The notes beneath the pieces were generated by a model that searched no databases, had not been told where the DNA came from, and saw nothing but the letters and a program-made list of their open reading frames with translations. DNA of 22,108 bases from CALVJJ01 sp045538425 (lineage in GTDB: Bacteria > Bacillota > Clostridia > Christensenellales > UBA1242): the NCBI GenBank assembly GCA_045538425.1, contig JAZSRJ010000068.1, positions 1 to 22,108 of the forward strand, given 5' to 3'. Positions 1 through 6,749 of the stretch are shown one piece after another (the first letter of the stretch is position 1; each line of letters begins with the position of its first letter). The translations under genes were made by a program, and so were the position numbers.

Positions 1-137
1 ACCCATATATAAAACTTGAAGCACTAGAAGATTTTGCGAAATCAATAAGTGCAAGGACTATAATTTATGACCATGCGGGGCATTTCAATGAAAAAGCAGG
101 ATACACAAAATTTACAGATTTATTAAATCTAGTATAA
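1..137 (+). CDS. C-terminal end of an RBBP9/YdeN-family serine hydrolase (partial)
   Basis: The frame is open from base 3 to the TAA at 135-137 and the gene begins outside the window. The 44 visible residues end in DHAGHFNEKAGYTKFTDLL, which matches the conserved C-terminus of the RBBP9/YdeN alpha/beta-hydrolase family: the catalytic His lies in a GHF motif and is followed by a GYxxFxxLL helix. These are small cytoplasmic serine hydrolases of mostly unknown substrate. The nucleophile Ser and acid residue are outside the window, so activity cannot be judged. The gene is followed at once by the first copy of a long repeat, with no terminator visible between them. The family call rests on a short segment. 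Confidence 0.65.
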   Translation, partial: PYIKLEALEDFAKSISARTIIYDHAGHFNEKAGYTKFTDLLNLV

Positions 138-392
138 TTCATAAAAAGGCACCCGAAAGTGTGTTTGGTTTGAGTGATTGTAAAAAGGCACCCGTTTGGC
201 ACCCAAAGTATGAAATTACACCCAACTGGTGTTAAAATTTCACAAAATTGTTGAAAGTGGCGAATTTTACAAACACTATGAAAGTTTAATCGCTTTCACA
301 ATAAGTGATGAGATGTGCACAATATGGAAAGGTTCAAGTTAAAGTACTTCGGAACTGACGGTTTGGGGGTTGGAATCCCTCCACATGCACCA
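133..392 (+). repeat. Long direct repeat, left copy (R1), ending in a degenerate tRNA-like 3' end
   Basis: R1 aligns with 1142-1400 at an offset of 1010 bases over its first part and 1009 over its last part. Identical blocks include 194-216 (= 1204-1226), 229-296 (= 1239-1306, 68 bp) and 331-355 (= 1340-1364). The unit carries three GGCACCC motifs (148, 187, 198) and an imperfect inverted repeat at about 248-300 (TTGAAAG..GCGA against TCGCTTTCA). It then has a hairpin (GGTTC..GAAC) and a tRNA T-arm-like stretch ending in GCACCA at 387-392. The T-loop here is mutated (TTGGAAT rather than TTCGAGT). The TATAAT box of the right copy is not preserved. R1 fills the gap between the hydrolase and the phosphoesterase, and I see no gene in it. 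Confidence 0.85.
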
Positions 393-427
393 AATAATTA
401 TAATTAAAACAATCAAAAGGAGATATA

Positions 428-1123
428 ATGAAAATTTGTATTTTTACTGACATTCATGCAAATTTAGATGCCTTAAGCAAGTTAATGGATACAAATGATT
501 TTAAAAATTCAGATGTAAAAATTTGTTTAGGTGATGCCGTCGTTATGGGACCATTCCCAAATGAATGTTGTAAGGCTTTGTTAGATAATAATTGTATTTG
601 GTTAATGGGAAATCATGATAGTTATATTGCAAATGGACTTCCAGAAGAAGAATACAAATATTTTAAACAAGACAAAATTGACCACCAAAATTATATGCGT
701 GAAGTTGTAGAAGATAAATACAAGCAAATTATGAAAAATTTACCAAAAGAATATGTTATCAATGCTGGTGATAAAAAACTATATTTTACCCATTACATGT
801 GGGAAACTTGGGATAATGTTATAGATAATCCAGAAACCCCGACAGTAGAAAATATTTCTGATATTTTTAAAGAAGTTGAGGCCGATTATATATTTTATGG
901 ACACGAACATCATACTTCTCATTTTAAAAGAGATAATAAAGAACTTGTTTGTGTGGGGTCATTAGGTATGGTTTATCCTGGGCATTACACAATAGTTGAT
1001 ATTGTTGGAAACAATATACAAATTACACACAAAACAATTTCTTTTGACTTGGAAAAATATAAGCAAGACATATTATCCGCAAACTATCCACGAGCAGAAA
1101 AATATGTTAAATTTTTCAAATAG
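428..1123 (+). CDS. Calcineurin-like metallophosphoesterase
   Basis: The 231-residue protein has the full set of calcineurin-like phosphoesterase motifs in order: D8-x-H10 (TDIHAN), GD35-36, GNHD61-64, H122 (FTHY) and GHEHH158-162. These ligate a two-metal centre that hydrolyses phosphoesters; the substrate is not predictable. The spacing resembles the YfcE/MJ0936-like cytoplasmic phosphodiesterases, followed by a strand-rich end (CVGSLG). The start is supported by AAAAGGAG eight bases upstream. The gene is alone between two direct repeats, has no terminator of its own, and uses more A/T-ending codons (for example AAT for Asn) than genes to the right, which hints at separate origin. The family call is secure; the specificity is unknown. 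Confidence 0.9.
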   Translation: MKICIFTDIHANLDALSKLMDTNDFKNSDVKICLGDAVVMGPFPNECCKALLDNNCIWLMGNHDSYIANGLPEEEYKYFKQDKIDHQNYMREVVEDKYKQIMKNLPKEYVINAGDKKLYFTHYMWETWDNVIDNPETPTVENISDIFKEVEADYIFYGHEHHTSHFKRDNKELVCVGSLGMVYPGHYTIVDIVGNNIQITHKTISFDLEKYKQDILSANYPRAEKYVKFFK

Positions 1124-1141
1124 TGATTATTGAAAATACAA

Positions 1142-1400
1142 TATAAATTCACAAAAAGGCACCCGAATGTGTGAAAGGTTTGACCACATGTAAAAGGGCA
1201 CCAGTTTGGCACCCAAAGTATGAAATGGCACCCAGTGAGTGTTAAAATTTCACAAAATTGTTGAAAGTGGCGAATTTTACAAACACTATGAAAGTTTAAT
1301 CGCTTTTACAAAAGTGGTGTATAATACAAAAGTTGGAGAGGTTCAAGTTAAAGTACTTCGGAACCTGGTGTTGGGGGTTCGAGTCCCTCGTGGAGCACCA
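1142..1400 (+). repeat. Long direct repeat, right copy (R2), ending in an intact tRNA-like 3' end
   Basis: This is the second copy of the ~260-bp unit, in the same orientation as R1. GGCACC(C/A) motifs lie at 1158, 1197, 1208 and 1227, at the same spacing as in R1 (39, 11 and 19 bases). A possible weak promoter (TTGAAA 1261-1266, 17 bp, CACTAT 1284-1289) is shared by both copies. R2 alone carries TATAAT at 1320-1325. Together with the terminator at 1404-1430 it fills the 405-base gap between the phosphoesterase and the small-protein operon. No protein-coding gene with a ribosome binding site is visible here. Confidence 0.85.
1333..1400 (+). other. tRNA-like 3' half (possible pseudo-tRNA or attachment-site remnant)
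   Basis: Bases 1373-1389 form a canonical T-arm: GGGGG, loop TTCGAGT, CCCTC. A 7-base acceptor-like strand GTGGAGC (1390-1396), discriminator A and encoded CCA (1398-1400) follow. A complete tRNA would need GCTCCAC or a wobble equivalent at its 5' end, and none is present upstream. Instead the 5' part forms a hairpin, AGGTTC(1339-1344)/GAACCT(1361-1366) with an inner AAGT/ACTT stem, and no D-arm or normal anticodon arm can be drawn. TATAAT at 1320-1325 and a terminator at 1404 suggest it is transcribed. It is either a tRNA 3' remnant left by recombination or a small RNA that borrows a tRNA-like end. Confidence 0.5.
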
Positions 1401-1403
1401 ACC

Positions 1404-1430
1404 ACCTTACCAATGTGTAAGGTTTTTTAT
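1404..1430 (+). terminator. Rho-independent terminator after the tRNA-like element
   Basis: A 7-bp stem ACCTTAC/GTAAGGT (1404-1410/1417-1423) with a 6-base loop is followed by a T-rich tract. It lies three bases after the CCA end, as in normal tRNA units. Confidence 0.8.
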
Positions 1431-1472
1431 TTTTCTTTTCGGCAATTTTTTCAAAAAATTAAAATTAGGGTC

Positions 1473-1501
1473 TTCCAAATTGTATTTTGATATGCTATAC
1501 T
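1473..1501 (+). promoter_or_regulatory. Extended -10 promoter for the small-protein operon
   Basis: TGC-TATACT (1493-1501) is a good extended -10. The -35 region at 17 bp (TTCCAA, 1473-1478) is poor, as expected for extended -10 promoters. The start codon follows 27 bases later. Confidence 0.55.
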
Positions 1502-1528
1502 ATCTATATAAGAGGGAGGAATACAAAT

Positions 1529-1852
1529 ATGACATTGGAAAACTTAGTGAATATACTCACTTTAAGAGAAAAATATATCATCACTTATATTGATCTTTAT
1601 TCTGGCACATTCAACAACAACGAAGAACTACAAAATGCAATTGATGACTATGCTACAGGTTGGGCAAAGGGATTTTTGAAAGAGTATGGTCAACATCTAG
1701 AAAATGACCCACAATTACAACTTCAACTTCGCCAATATCTATGGTCTGTTGGTGCAGATAAAAAGCATAGTGGAAAAAGAGTTTGTGAGGCTTTGTACAA
1801 GCAACTTAACACCCCACAAGACAGTACAGACGATACCGAACCTAATAGATAA
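1529..1852 (+). CDS. Hypothetical protein, first gene of a three-gene operon
   Basis: I do not recognise this 107-residue protein. It is mostly predicted alpha-helical, with a charged, Gln-rich middle (QLQLQLRQYLW) and a polar, acidic C-terminus (DSTDDTEPNR). It has no signal peptide or membrane segment and is probably cytoplasmic. The ATG at 1529 is chosen because GAGGGAGG lies just upstream; an in-frame ATG at 1487 lies before the promoter -10 and cannot be used from it. The stop codon overlaps the ribosome binding site of the next gene, so translation is probably coupled. Confidence 0.7.
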   Translation: MTLENLVNILTLREKYIITYIDLYSGTFNNNEELQNAIDDYATGWAKGFLKEYGQHLENDPQLQLQLRQYLWSVGADKKHSGKRVCEALYKQLNTPQDSTDDTEPNR

Positions 1853-1861
1853 GGTAGTTGT

Positions 1862-2098
1862 ATGAAAAACACACTTGCGTTTTTATTAGAATTAAGTCAG
1901 TTGCTAGAGATTGCTGTGCAATTAGAAGGTGTAGAACAAGAGCAAGCCATCACGAAAACCGCTATACTCTATCTCAAACAACATCATCTATCTATTGCAA
2001 CCATAGAAGAAGCAATACCTCAATACCAATCCATACTACCTGGTATTGATGGTCTCACATTGCTACTGACCCATCTAAAAACAACAAAACAAATATAG
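1862..2098 (+). CDS. Small hypothetical protein, second gene of the operon
   Basis: This is a 78-residue helical protein of unknown function. The N-terminus (MKNTLAFLLELSQLLEIAVQLEG) is a hydrophobic/amphipathic helix with acidic residues, unlike a classical signal peptide. An IATIEEAIPQYQ segment follows, then a second Leu-rich helix. The AAGG site overlaps the upstream stop, and the gap to the previous gene is nine bases. The next gene starts 17 bases downstream. It has no recognised motif. Its place in a tight operon with two other small unknowns suggests a shared role or a complex, which is inference only. Confidence 0.65.
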   Translation: MKNTLAFLLELSQLLEIAVQLEGVEQEQAITKTAILYLKQHHLSIATIEEAIPQYQSILPGIDGLTLLLTHLKTTKQI

Positions 2099-2115
2099 TC
2101 ATCAAGGAGCAAACA

Positions 2116-2490
2116 ATGAAAGTAATCTTAAAAGAAGAATATACTGAAAAAGAAAGATTGACAGCCATTAGAGATGGTTATCATGGACTTGGCAACGAAC
2201 TTTTTATCCTTTGCCAAAATCACGCAAAACTAAGTGGTGAATTAAAAGAAAAACTAACTGAAGAAGTTTGCATCGAATATGCTAGACAAAGCATCTACGA
2301 TATGCTTCAAGATTTTTGGGGTGGCGAATTTGACTTTAAGGCCAACGATAGCAATGTAAAAGAACTTGCTGTTGCAATTGGTAGCATGAATGACCAAGAA
2401 TACGAAAAATTGTTACAAGATATTGAAGCAATCGAAACCAAAATGCAAAATAGAATTGATGATCTAGAAAACGAAATGTCTGCTAGATAA
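2116..2490 (+). CDS. Hypothetical protein with C-terminal coiled-coil, third gene of the operon
   Basis: This 124-residue acidic protein has no recognised family. The first half is helical with conserved-looking aromatic/Gly features (GYHGLGNELF, residues 21-30; FWGGEFDF, 67-74). The last ~35 residues (LLQDIEAIETKMQNRIDDLENEM) have a heptad-like pattern typical of a short coiled coil, which suggests oligomerisation. AAGGAG precedes the start at good spacing. It is the last gene of the operon, with a strong terminator 20 bases after the stop. It has no membrane segment and is probably cytoplasmic. Confidence 0.7.
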   Translation: MKVILKEEYTEKERLTAIRDGYHGLGNELFILCQNHAKLSGELKEKLTEEVCIEYARQSIYDMLQDFWGGEFDFKANDSNVKELAVAIGSMNDQEYEKLLQDIEAIETKMQNRIDDLENEMSAR

Positions 2491-2512
2491 TTCCTATTCC
2501 TATATCACAAGG

Positions 2513-2543
2513 AAGTCTTATGAATGAGTCATAAGACTTTTTT
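2513..2543 (+). terminator. Strong rho-independent terminator
   Basis: A perfect 11-bp stem AAGTCTTATGA/TCATAAGACTT (2513-2523/2529-2539) with a 5-base loop is followed by a T run. It closes the three-gene operon. Confidence 0.9.
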
Positions 2544-2553
2544 GTTGTATTTC

Positions 2554-2583
2554 ATGACAAACGATAGAATAATATGGTATACT
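2554..2583 (+). promoter_or_regulatory. Sigma-A promoter for the nucleotidase gene
   Basis: ATGACA (2554-2559), 18-bp spacer, TATACT (2578-2583), with a TGG extension before the -10. Confidence 0.7.
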
Positions 2584-2612
2584 TTTAGTAGTTATATACG
2601 AAAGGAGTAGTT

Positions 2613-3185
2613 ATGAAAACAATCTTAATCGACGTTGATGATGTAATTTGTGATAACCATTTTGTCCCAGTAATTAATAAAATGTTGGGATCTAAGTACA
2701 AAGAAGAAGATTTTGATACCATAGATATTGAAAAAGAAGTTTTTAAGACAGAGGAAGAACGACAAAAGTTTAATGATTTTTACGTCACGGTCGACTCTTA
2801 TTCTTTGGTCGACTTGAAAGAAGGCGCTTATGAAGTTTTAGAACGATTGAAAGCAAAACACCGTGTTGTCTTACTCACCAATGGTACACATTATGAAAGA
2901 CAACTCGAGTTTGGTAGACAACTAACAGATAAGTACCAATTCTTACTCACAAAATTACCATTTTTACGCGGAGAAGATATTATCTTTAGTGCTCAAAAAG
3001 ATTTGTTTGTGGCAGATATCATCATTGACGATAGAGCCCAAAATATGACTGGTAATTACGCTCACCGATTGATGTTTTCATGTTTTCACAATAGACATAT
3101 GACAAAAGTGCAATTAGACAATCTTGGCATCACAAGAGTAGACACTTGGCAAGAGATAGAACAATATATTGATGCGCTTGATTAA
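2613..3185 (+). CDS. 5'(3')-deoxyribonucleotidase-like HAD phosphatase (NT5C family)
   Basis: The 190-residue protein matches the NT5C type of the haloacid dehalogenase superfamily. It has the nucleophile motif D7-V-D9-D10-V at the very N-terminus, the motif II Thr in LLTN (T89), the motif III Lys in SAQKD (K129) and the motif IV acidic pair IIDD (D139/D140) followed by R. Enzymes of this family dephosphorylate (deoxy)nucleoside monophosphates in the cytoplasm. The length is normal, with an inserted helical cap between motifs I and II. AAAGGAG lies just before the start. The gene is monocistronic, between its own promoter and a bidirectional terminator. Bacterial members often have untested substrates, so the specificity is inference. 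Confidence 0.8.
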   Translation: MKTILIDVDDVICDNHFVPVINKMLGSKYKEEDFDTIDIEKEVFKTEEERQKFNDFYVTVDSYSLVDLKEGAYEVLERLKAKHRVVLLTNGTHYERQLEFGRQLTDKYQFLLTKLPFLRGEDIIFSAQKDLFVADIIIDDRAQNMTGNYAHRLMFSCFHNRHMTKVQLDNLGITRVDTWQEIEQYIDALD

Positions 3186-3234
3186 GATATCGCATGTAAC
3201 AAAAAATATACTAAAAATTCATTTTGAAAAAAAG

Positions 3235-3264
3235 AAAAACCCCCTATAACTTTAGGGGTTTTTT
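3235..3264. terminator. Bidirectional terminator between convergent genes
   Basis: A CCCCTA/TAGGGG stem (3241-3246/3253-3258) is flanked by an A-run on the left and a T-run on the right, so it can terminate both the nucleotidase gene (+) and the ATPase gene (-). Confidence 0.85.
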
Positions 3265-3268
3265 ATTG

Positions 3269-5974
3269 TTATTTTTTACTTATTTTTTGTTGATTTTCTT
3301 TTGTTCTTATAACCAACTTATAGATTTCGCACACAACGACGACAATCAACGCTGTTGCCAATAAGATACATAATGTGCTATATGGTACTGTTGTGAGTTC
3401 TAGTAGATGACTAAGGCCTTCCACTTCCATGAATAGAATTTGGAGTCCAATCGATCCAAGTACGGATACGATAAAGAACCAATTGGATTTGTAAGAAAGT
3501 TGGAAGATAGAACGTCGTTCGCTACGACTATTAAAGGCATGAGCATTTTGTAAGAATACCATGAGCGCCATAACCAAACTTCTTGCTACGACAATATCTA
3601 GATGCATTGCTCGAGTCAACATCATCCAAGCCCCAAACACAATCAATCCAATTGTACCACCCATGACAACTACTTGGCTTACCATGGATTTTGTAAATAA
3701 GGACTCTTTGGTAGAACGTGGTCGTTCATCCATAATATTTGGTTCTGGTCTCTCTAAAGACAAAGACATATCTTGCAAACCATCTGTTACCACATTGAGC
3801 CACAATAATTGGATCGGTAATAGTGGTGTACCTGCCCCACAGACCATGGCAAAGACAAAGAACAATACCTCAGCCATACTGCAAGACAATAAGAAGTAAG
3901 TGATTTTTCGAATATTGGCATAGGCACAACGTCCTTCTTTTACCCCTTTGACAATAGAATTGAAATTGTCATCTAGGATGATCATATCTGCTGTTTCTTT
4001 TGATACATCTGTACCGCTACCCATAGCAATACCAATATGAGCAGACTTAATGGCTGGACTATCATTGACACCATCACCCGTAACAGCCACAAACTCGCCT
4101 TGACGTTTTAAGGATTCCACAATATGCAACTTATCTGTTGGGGTAACACGAGAAAAGACTGTTTTTGTTTTGACAAATAGATCAAACTCAGCCTCTCCTC
4201 GGCCAAAGGCTTTTTCCACTTCTGCCCCAGTGGCCACTTGTGCCATACTGTCTGCAATTTTGATATCTTGCGCAATAGAGAATGCAGTGAGTGGATGGTC
4301 ACCTGTGATCATAATAACTTTGATCCCTGCACGATGACAATCCTTAATAGCAGATTTGCTCTCCGGTCTAACTGGGTCAATAAAACTAACCAATCCCAAA
4401 TAGGACATATCTACCAAATCTTGGTCGGTATAGTCTTCTTTCTTTTCAATTTCTTTTACTGCAAGTGCAATCACTCTATAGCCACGTTTTGCTAGATCTT
4501 GATTTTGCAATTCTATCTCTTGTCGATCGATTGCCACCAAGTCTCCACCAATACGCATACGACTACTATATTCTAATACTTTTTCTAGACTACCTTTCAC
4601 GGTACAATATCTTTTGCCGTCATGTTCAAAAAAGACCGCAGAATATTTGTTTTCAGACTCATAAGGTATTTGTTTTACAACACGGCATTCGTCTGTATTG
4701 ATATGCATTTTAAGACCCAATACCTTGAATGCAATATCCATACTATCTCCAAAATACACCCATTCGTCCCCAGATTTGCTAATCGATGATTCGTTGTTGA
4801 GCACACCAAGGAGTGCAATATCATCAATACTTGCTAAGTATTTTGGATCATCGCATTCTACTTTCCCTTTATCATTGTATCCACTACCCGTGACGCCAAA
4901 CTCTTTACCATCAGGAAGTGTGATGAGTTTTGCTGTTTGTTCATTGAGGGTAAGTGTCCCTGTTTTGTCTGTTGCAATCACAGTACAACTACCAAGACTC
5001 TCAACCGCATTGAGGTGTTTTACAACAACATTGTTTTTCCCCATACGATTGGATGCAATGGTAAGTGCCATGGTGACTGCTAGTGGCAATCCTTCCGGCA
5101 TAGCTGATACAGCAAGTGCAATAACCACTAAGAAAATATCTTTCATTGGGTTGCCTTGCAAAAGCATAATTAAGAAGATCACAACTGCCACACCAACAAT
5201 CAAGACACTAATTTGTTTTGAAAACTTTTCAATACGAATATTGAGTGGCGATTTTTGTTTTTTCACATTGTTAAGATTGGTCGCAATATGTCCAATCTCA
5301 GTATAAAGTCCTGTCTCTACAACCACACATTTTGCACGACCTGTGATAACAGAACTACCAGAAAACACCATACAACTTCTATCTCCAAGTGGTGCATTTT
5401 CTGCAACAATTTTGGCATCTTTGGTCGCATTGATGCTTTCCCCAGTTAGGAGTGCTTCATTGACAGTAAAATTGCTACACTCGATAATTCTCATATCGGC
5501 GCTTACCTTATCTCCACTCTCGAGATATACAATATCTCCAGGGACAAGTTGATGACTATCTACTTCTACTTTTTTTCCATCACGAAGTACTTTTGCTTTG
5601 ACTTTAATCATGTTGGATAACGAACTTGCAACACGTTCAGCACGTTTTGCTTGCACTGCACCCATCACTGCATCAATCATGACAATACCCAAAATGACAA
5701 GTGCATCTACCCATTCGCCGACAATAAAAGAAAAAGCCATTGCTACAAGTAGGATAAGTACGATTGGATTAACAAGTTCTTCCAATAACATAAAGATGAT
5801 TGATCTTGGTTTCTTTTGTGGAAGAGCGTTTTCACCATACTGATTCAGTCTATCTTGCGCTTGTTTTGAAGTAAGACCGCTCGTAGATGACTTTGTGTTT
5901 TCCAGTGCAACATTAGCACTGCTTGCATGCCAATTCACTTTTGGTCTAACAATTGTTGTCGATTTTTTTGCCAT
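3269..5974 (-). CDS. P2-type cation-transporting ATPase, probably Ca2+ pump
   Basis: This 901-residue protein is a complete P-type ATPase that couples ATP hydrolysis to cation export. It has the actuator motif LLTGES (about 177-180), the M4 motif PEGL (293-296), the phosphorylated Asp in DKTGT (D336), the hinge TGDGVND (632-638) and M6 NVVTD (727-731). PEGL in M4, an acidic residue in M5 (SMAE) and NxxTD in M6 are the Ca2+-site pattern of SERCA/PMCA-like pumps. About ten membrane segments are visible, four of them near the C-terminus. Two in-frame ATGs compete: the one at 5980 abuts its AGGGG site, while the one at 5974 sits six bases after it and is preferred. The family is certain; Ca2+ is likely but Mn2+ transport is not excluded. 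Confidence 0.95.
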   Translation of the reverse strand: MAKKSTTIVRPKVNWHASSANVALENTKSSTSGLTSKQAQDRLNQYGENALPQKKPRSIIFMLLEELVNPIVLILLVAMAFSFIVGEWVDALVILGIVMIDAVMGAVQAKRAERVASSLSNMIKVKAKVLRDGKKVEVDSHQLVPGDIVYLESGDKVSADMRIIECSNFTVNEALLTGESINATKDAKIVAENAPLGDRSCMVFSGSSVITGRAKCVVVETGLYTEIGHIATNLNNVKKQKSPLNIRIEKFSKQISVLIVGVAVVIFLIMLLQGNPMKDIFLVVIALAVSAMPEGLPLAVTMALTIASNRMGKNNVVVKHLNAVESLGSCTVIATDKTGTLTLNEQTAKLITLPDGKEFGVTGSGYNDKGKVECDDPKYLASIDDIALLGVLNNESSISKSGDEWVYFGDSMDIAFKVLGLKMHINTDECRVVKQIPYESENKYSAVFFEHDGKRYCTVKGSLEKVLEYSSRMRIGGDLVAIDRQEIELQNQDLAKRGYRVIALAVKEIEKKEDYTDQDLVDMSYLGLVSFIDPVRPESKSAIKDCHRAGIKVIMITGDHPLTAFSIAQDIKIADSMAQVATGAEVEKAFGRGEAEFDLFVKTKTVFSRVTPTDKLHIVESLKRQGEFVAVTGDGVNDSPAIKSAHIGIAMGSGTDVSKETADMIILDDNFNSIVKGVKEGRCAYANIRKITYFLLSCSMAEVLFFVFAMVCGAGTPLLPIQLLWLNVVTDGLQDMSLSLERPEPNIMDERPRSTKESLFTKSMVSQVVVMGGTIGLIVFGAWMMLTRAMHLDIVVARSLVMALMVFLQNAHAFNSRSERRSIFQLSYKSNWFFIVSVLGSIGLQILFMEVEGLSHLLELTTVPYSTLCILLATALIVVVVCEIYKLVIRTKENQQKISKK

Positions 5975-6002
5975 ATGCATCCCCTAATTTATTGTTACCA
6001 TT

Positions 6003-6031
6003 TTTATGACACTTATTGATTCAGTTGTCTA
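6003..6031 (-). promoter_or_regulatory. Possible promoter of the Ca2+-ATPase gene
   Basis: On the minus strand TAGACA (6026-6031), a 17-bp spacer and CATAAA (6003-6008) give a moderate match. The leader is short. Confidence 0.35.
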
Positions 6032-6121
6032 TATTGGTAATGATTACTTTATTGTACATCAAATAGCATCTTTTCACAAACGATTGATACAAAATATCTC
6101 ATCAAATTGATTGGAAAAGTA

Positions 6122-6150
6122 TTTTCATATACACCAAAATATGTTACAAT
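6122..6150 (+). promoter_or_regulatory. Promoter of the acetyltransferase gene
   Basis: TTTTCA (6122-6127), 17-bp spacer, TACAAT (6145-6150), with a TGT extended -10. Confidence 0.55.
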
Positions 6151-6182
6151 ATAACCACTGACAAAAATAAGGAAGTACTATC

Positions 6183-6644
6183 ATGCAATCGATTATCTGG
6201 AAAAATTATCAACCACAATACCAATCCATCTTTGATGGTTGGCAACAAAGAGAAGTACAACTGGGAGTGACTGGATTAGAAGATTATGTTGCTATCAAAG
6301 GCGAATCATTGGGAGATTATCTAACACTGATCTCACAAGATCTTGGCATGCCTTGTAAAGTGGCTTTTATAGGCAACGAGTTGGTTGGTTTTGTCTGTTA
6401 TGAAGAACAAAGCGAAGGTGTGATTCATATCGAACTTTTTGGAATCAATCCTGATCTTCGTGGAAAATCTTATGCAAAGTTGTTGTTGCATTCTCTAAAA
6501 GAACAACTACAATTAAAACAATCTTTTAAGGAGCTCAATCTTTCTGTTCATGAAAATAACATTGCAGGCATCAAAGCCTTTAGCAAGATTGGAACACAGC
6601 AAGAAGAAAGACATAGCGACAACTATATAGATTTTGTTCTGTAG
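6183..6644 (+). CDS. GNAT-family N-acetyltransferase
   Basis: The 153-residue single-domain protein has the GNAT fold signature. Motif A spans about residues 84-102 (ELFGINPDLRGKSYAKLLL); its R-G-K-x-Y/A loop binds the pyrophosphate of acetyl-CoA. Motif B is ENNIAGIKAFSKIG (124-137). Such enzymes transfer acetyl groups to amines of small molecules, peptides or proteins, and nothing here reveals the substrate. AAGGA lies at 6169-6173, slightly far from the ATG. No terminator is seen before the next gene, but that gene has its own -10. The length is normal for the family. Confidence 0.85.
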   Translation: MQSIIWKNYQPQYQSIFDGWQQREVQLGVTGLEDYVAIKGESLGDYLTLISQDLGMPCKVAFIGNELVGFVCYEEQSEGVIHIELFGINPDLRGKSYAKLLLHSLKEQLQLKQSFKELNLSVHENNIAGIKAFSKIGTQQEERHSDNYIDFVL

Positions 6645-6704
6645 ACATTGTTCAATTTCAAAATAAAAAACTTGCACGAAATTACATGCAATACATTATT
6701 TTTA

Positions 6705-6713
6705 TGATATAAT
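6705..6713 (+). promoter_or_regulatory. Extended -10 element (TGATATAAT) for the HAD hydrolase operon
   Basis: This is a perfect TGn-TATAAT. No good -35 is present at 17-18 bp. The transcript would begin near 6720, just before a small hairpin. Confidence 0.6.
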
Positions 6714-6720
6714 AATATCG

Positions 6721-6740
6721 TTGTTGAAATCAATCAACAA
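6721..6740 (+). promoter_or_regulatory. Hairpin at the 5' end of the mRNA, next to the ribosome binding site
   Basis: TTGTTGA (6721-6727) and TCAACAA (6734-6740) form a perfect 7-bp stem with a 6-base loop, ending directly at GGAG (6741-6744). It could shield the 5' end or modulate ribosome access. The function is inferred. Confidence 0.4.
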
Positions 6741-6749
6741 GGAGAACTT

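Noticed and set aside
133..392. CRISPR-like array from the repeated GGCACCC motifs
   Set aside because: The motif is only seven bases, spacing is irregular within a unit, and the whole 260-bp unit is what is duplicated.
148..400. Integron attC sites in the direct repeats
   Set aside because: No paired RYYYAAC/GTTRRRY core sites at the expected positions and no integron integrase in the window. A tRNA-end-linked repeat explains the structure better.
1314..1400. Complete tRNA gene (Leu, Ser or Thr considered from the ...GCACCA end)
   Set aside because: No 5' acceptor strand pairs with GTGGAGC and no D-arm or standard anticodon arm can be drawn. Only the 3' half is convincing.
1142..1400. tmRNA 3' domain
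   Set aside because: There is no tmRNA 5' end, no tag-peptide reading frame, and the acceptor lacks the usual pairing.
1239..1593. Two overlapping plus-strand open frames through the tRNA-like element and terminator
   Set aside because: They have no ribosome binding site, cross the CCA end and the terminator, and the protein sequences have no coherent composition.
4698..5306. 202-residue open frame on the plus strand
   Set aside because: It is antisense to the Ca2+-ATPase, lacks a ribosome binding site and has the low-complexity look of a shadow frame. The other open frames opposite the ATPase, subtilase and CDF genes are the same.
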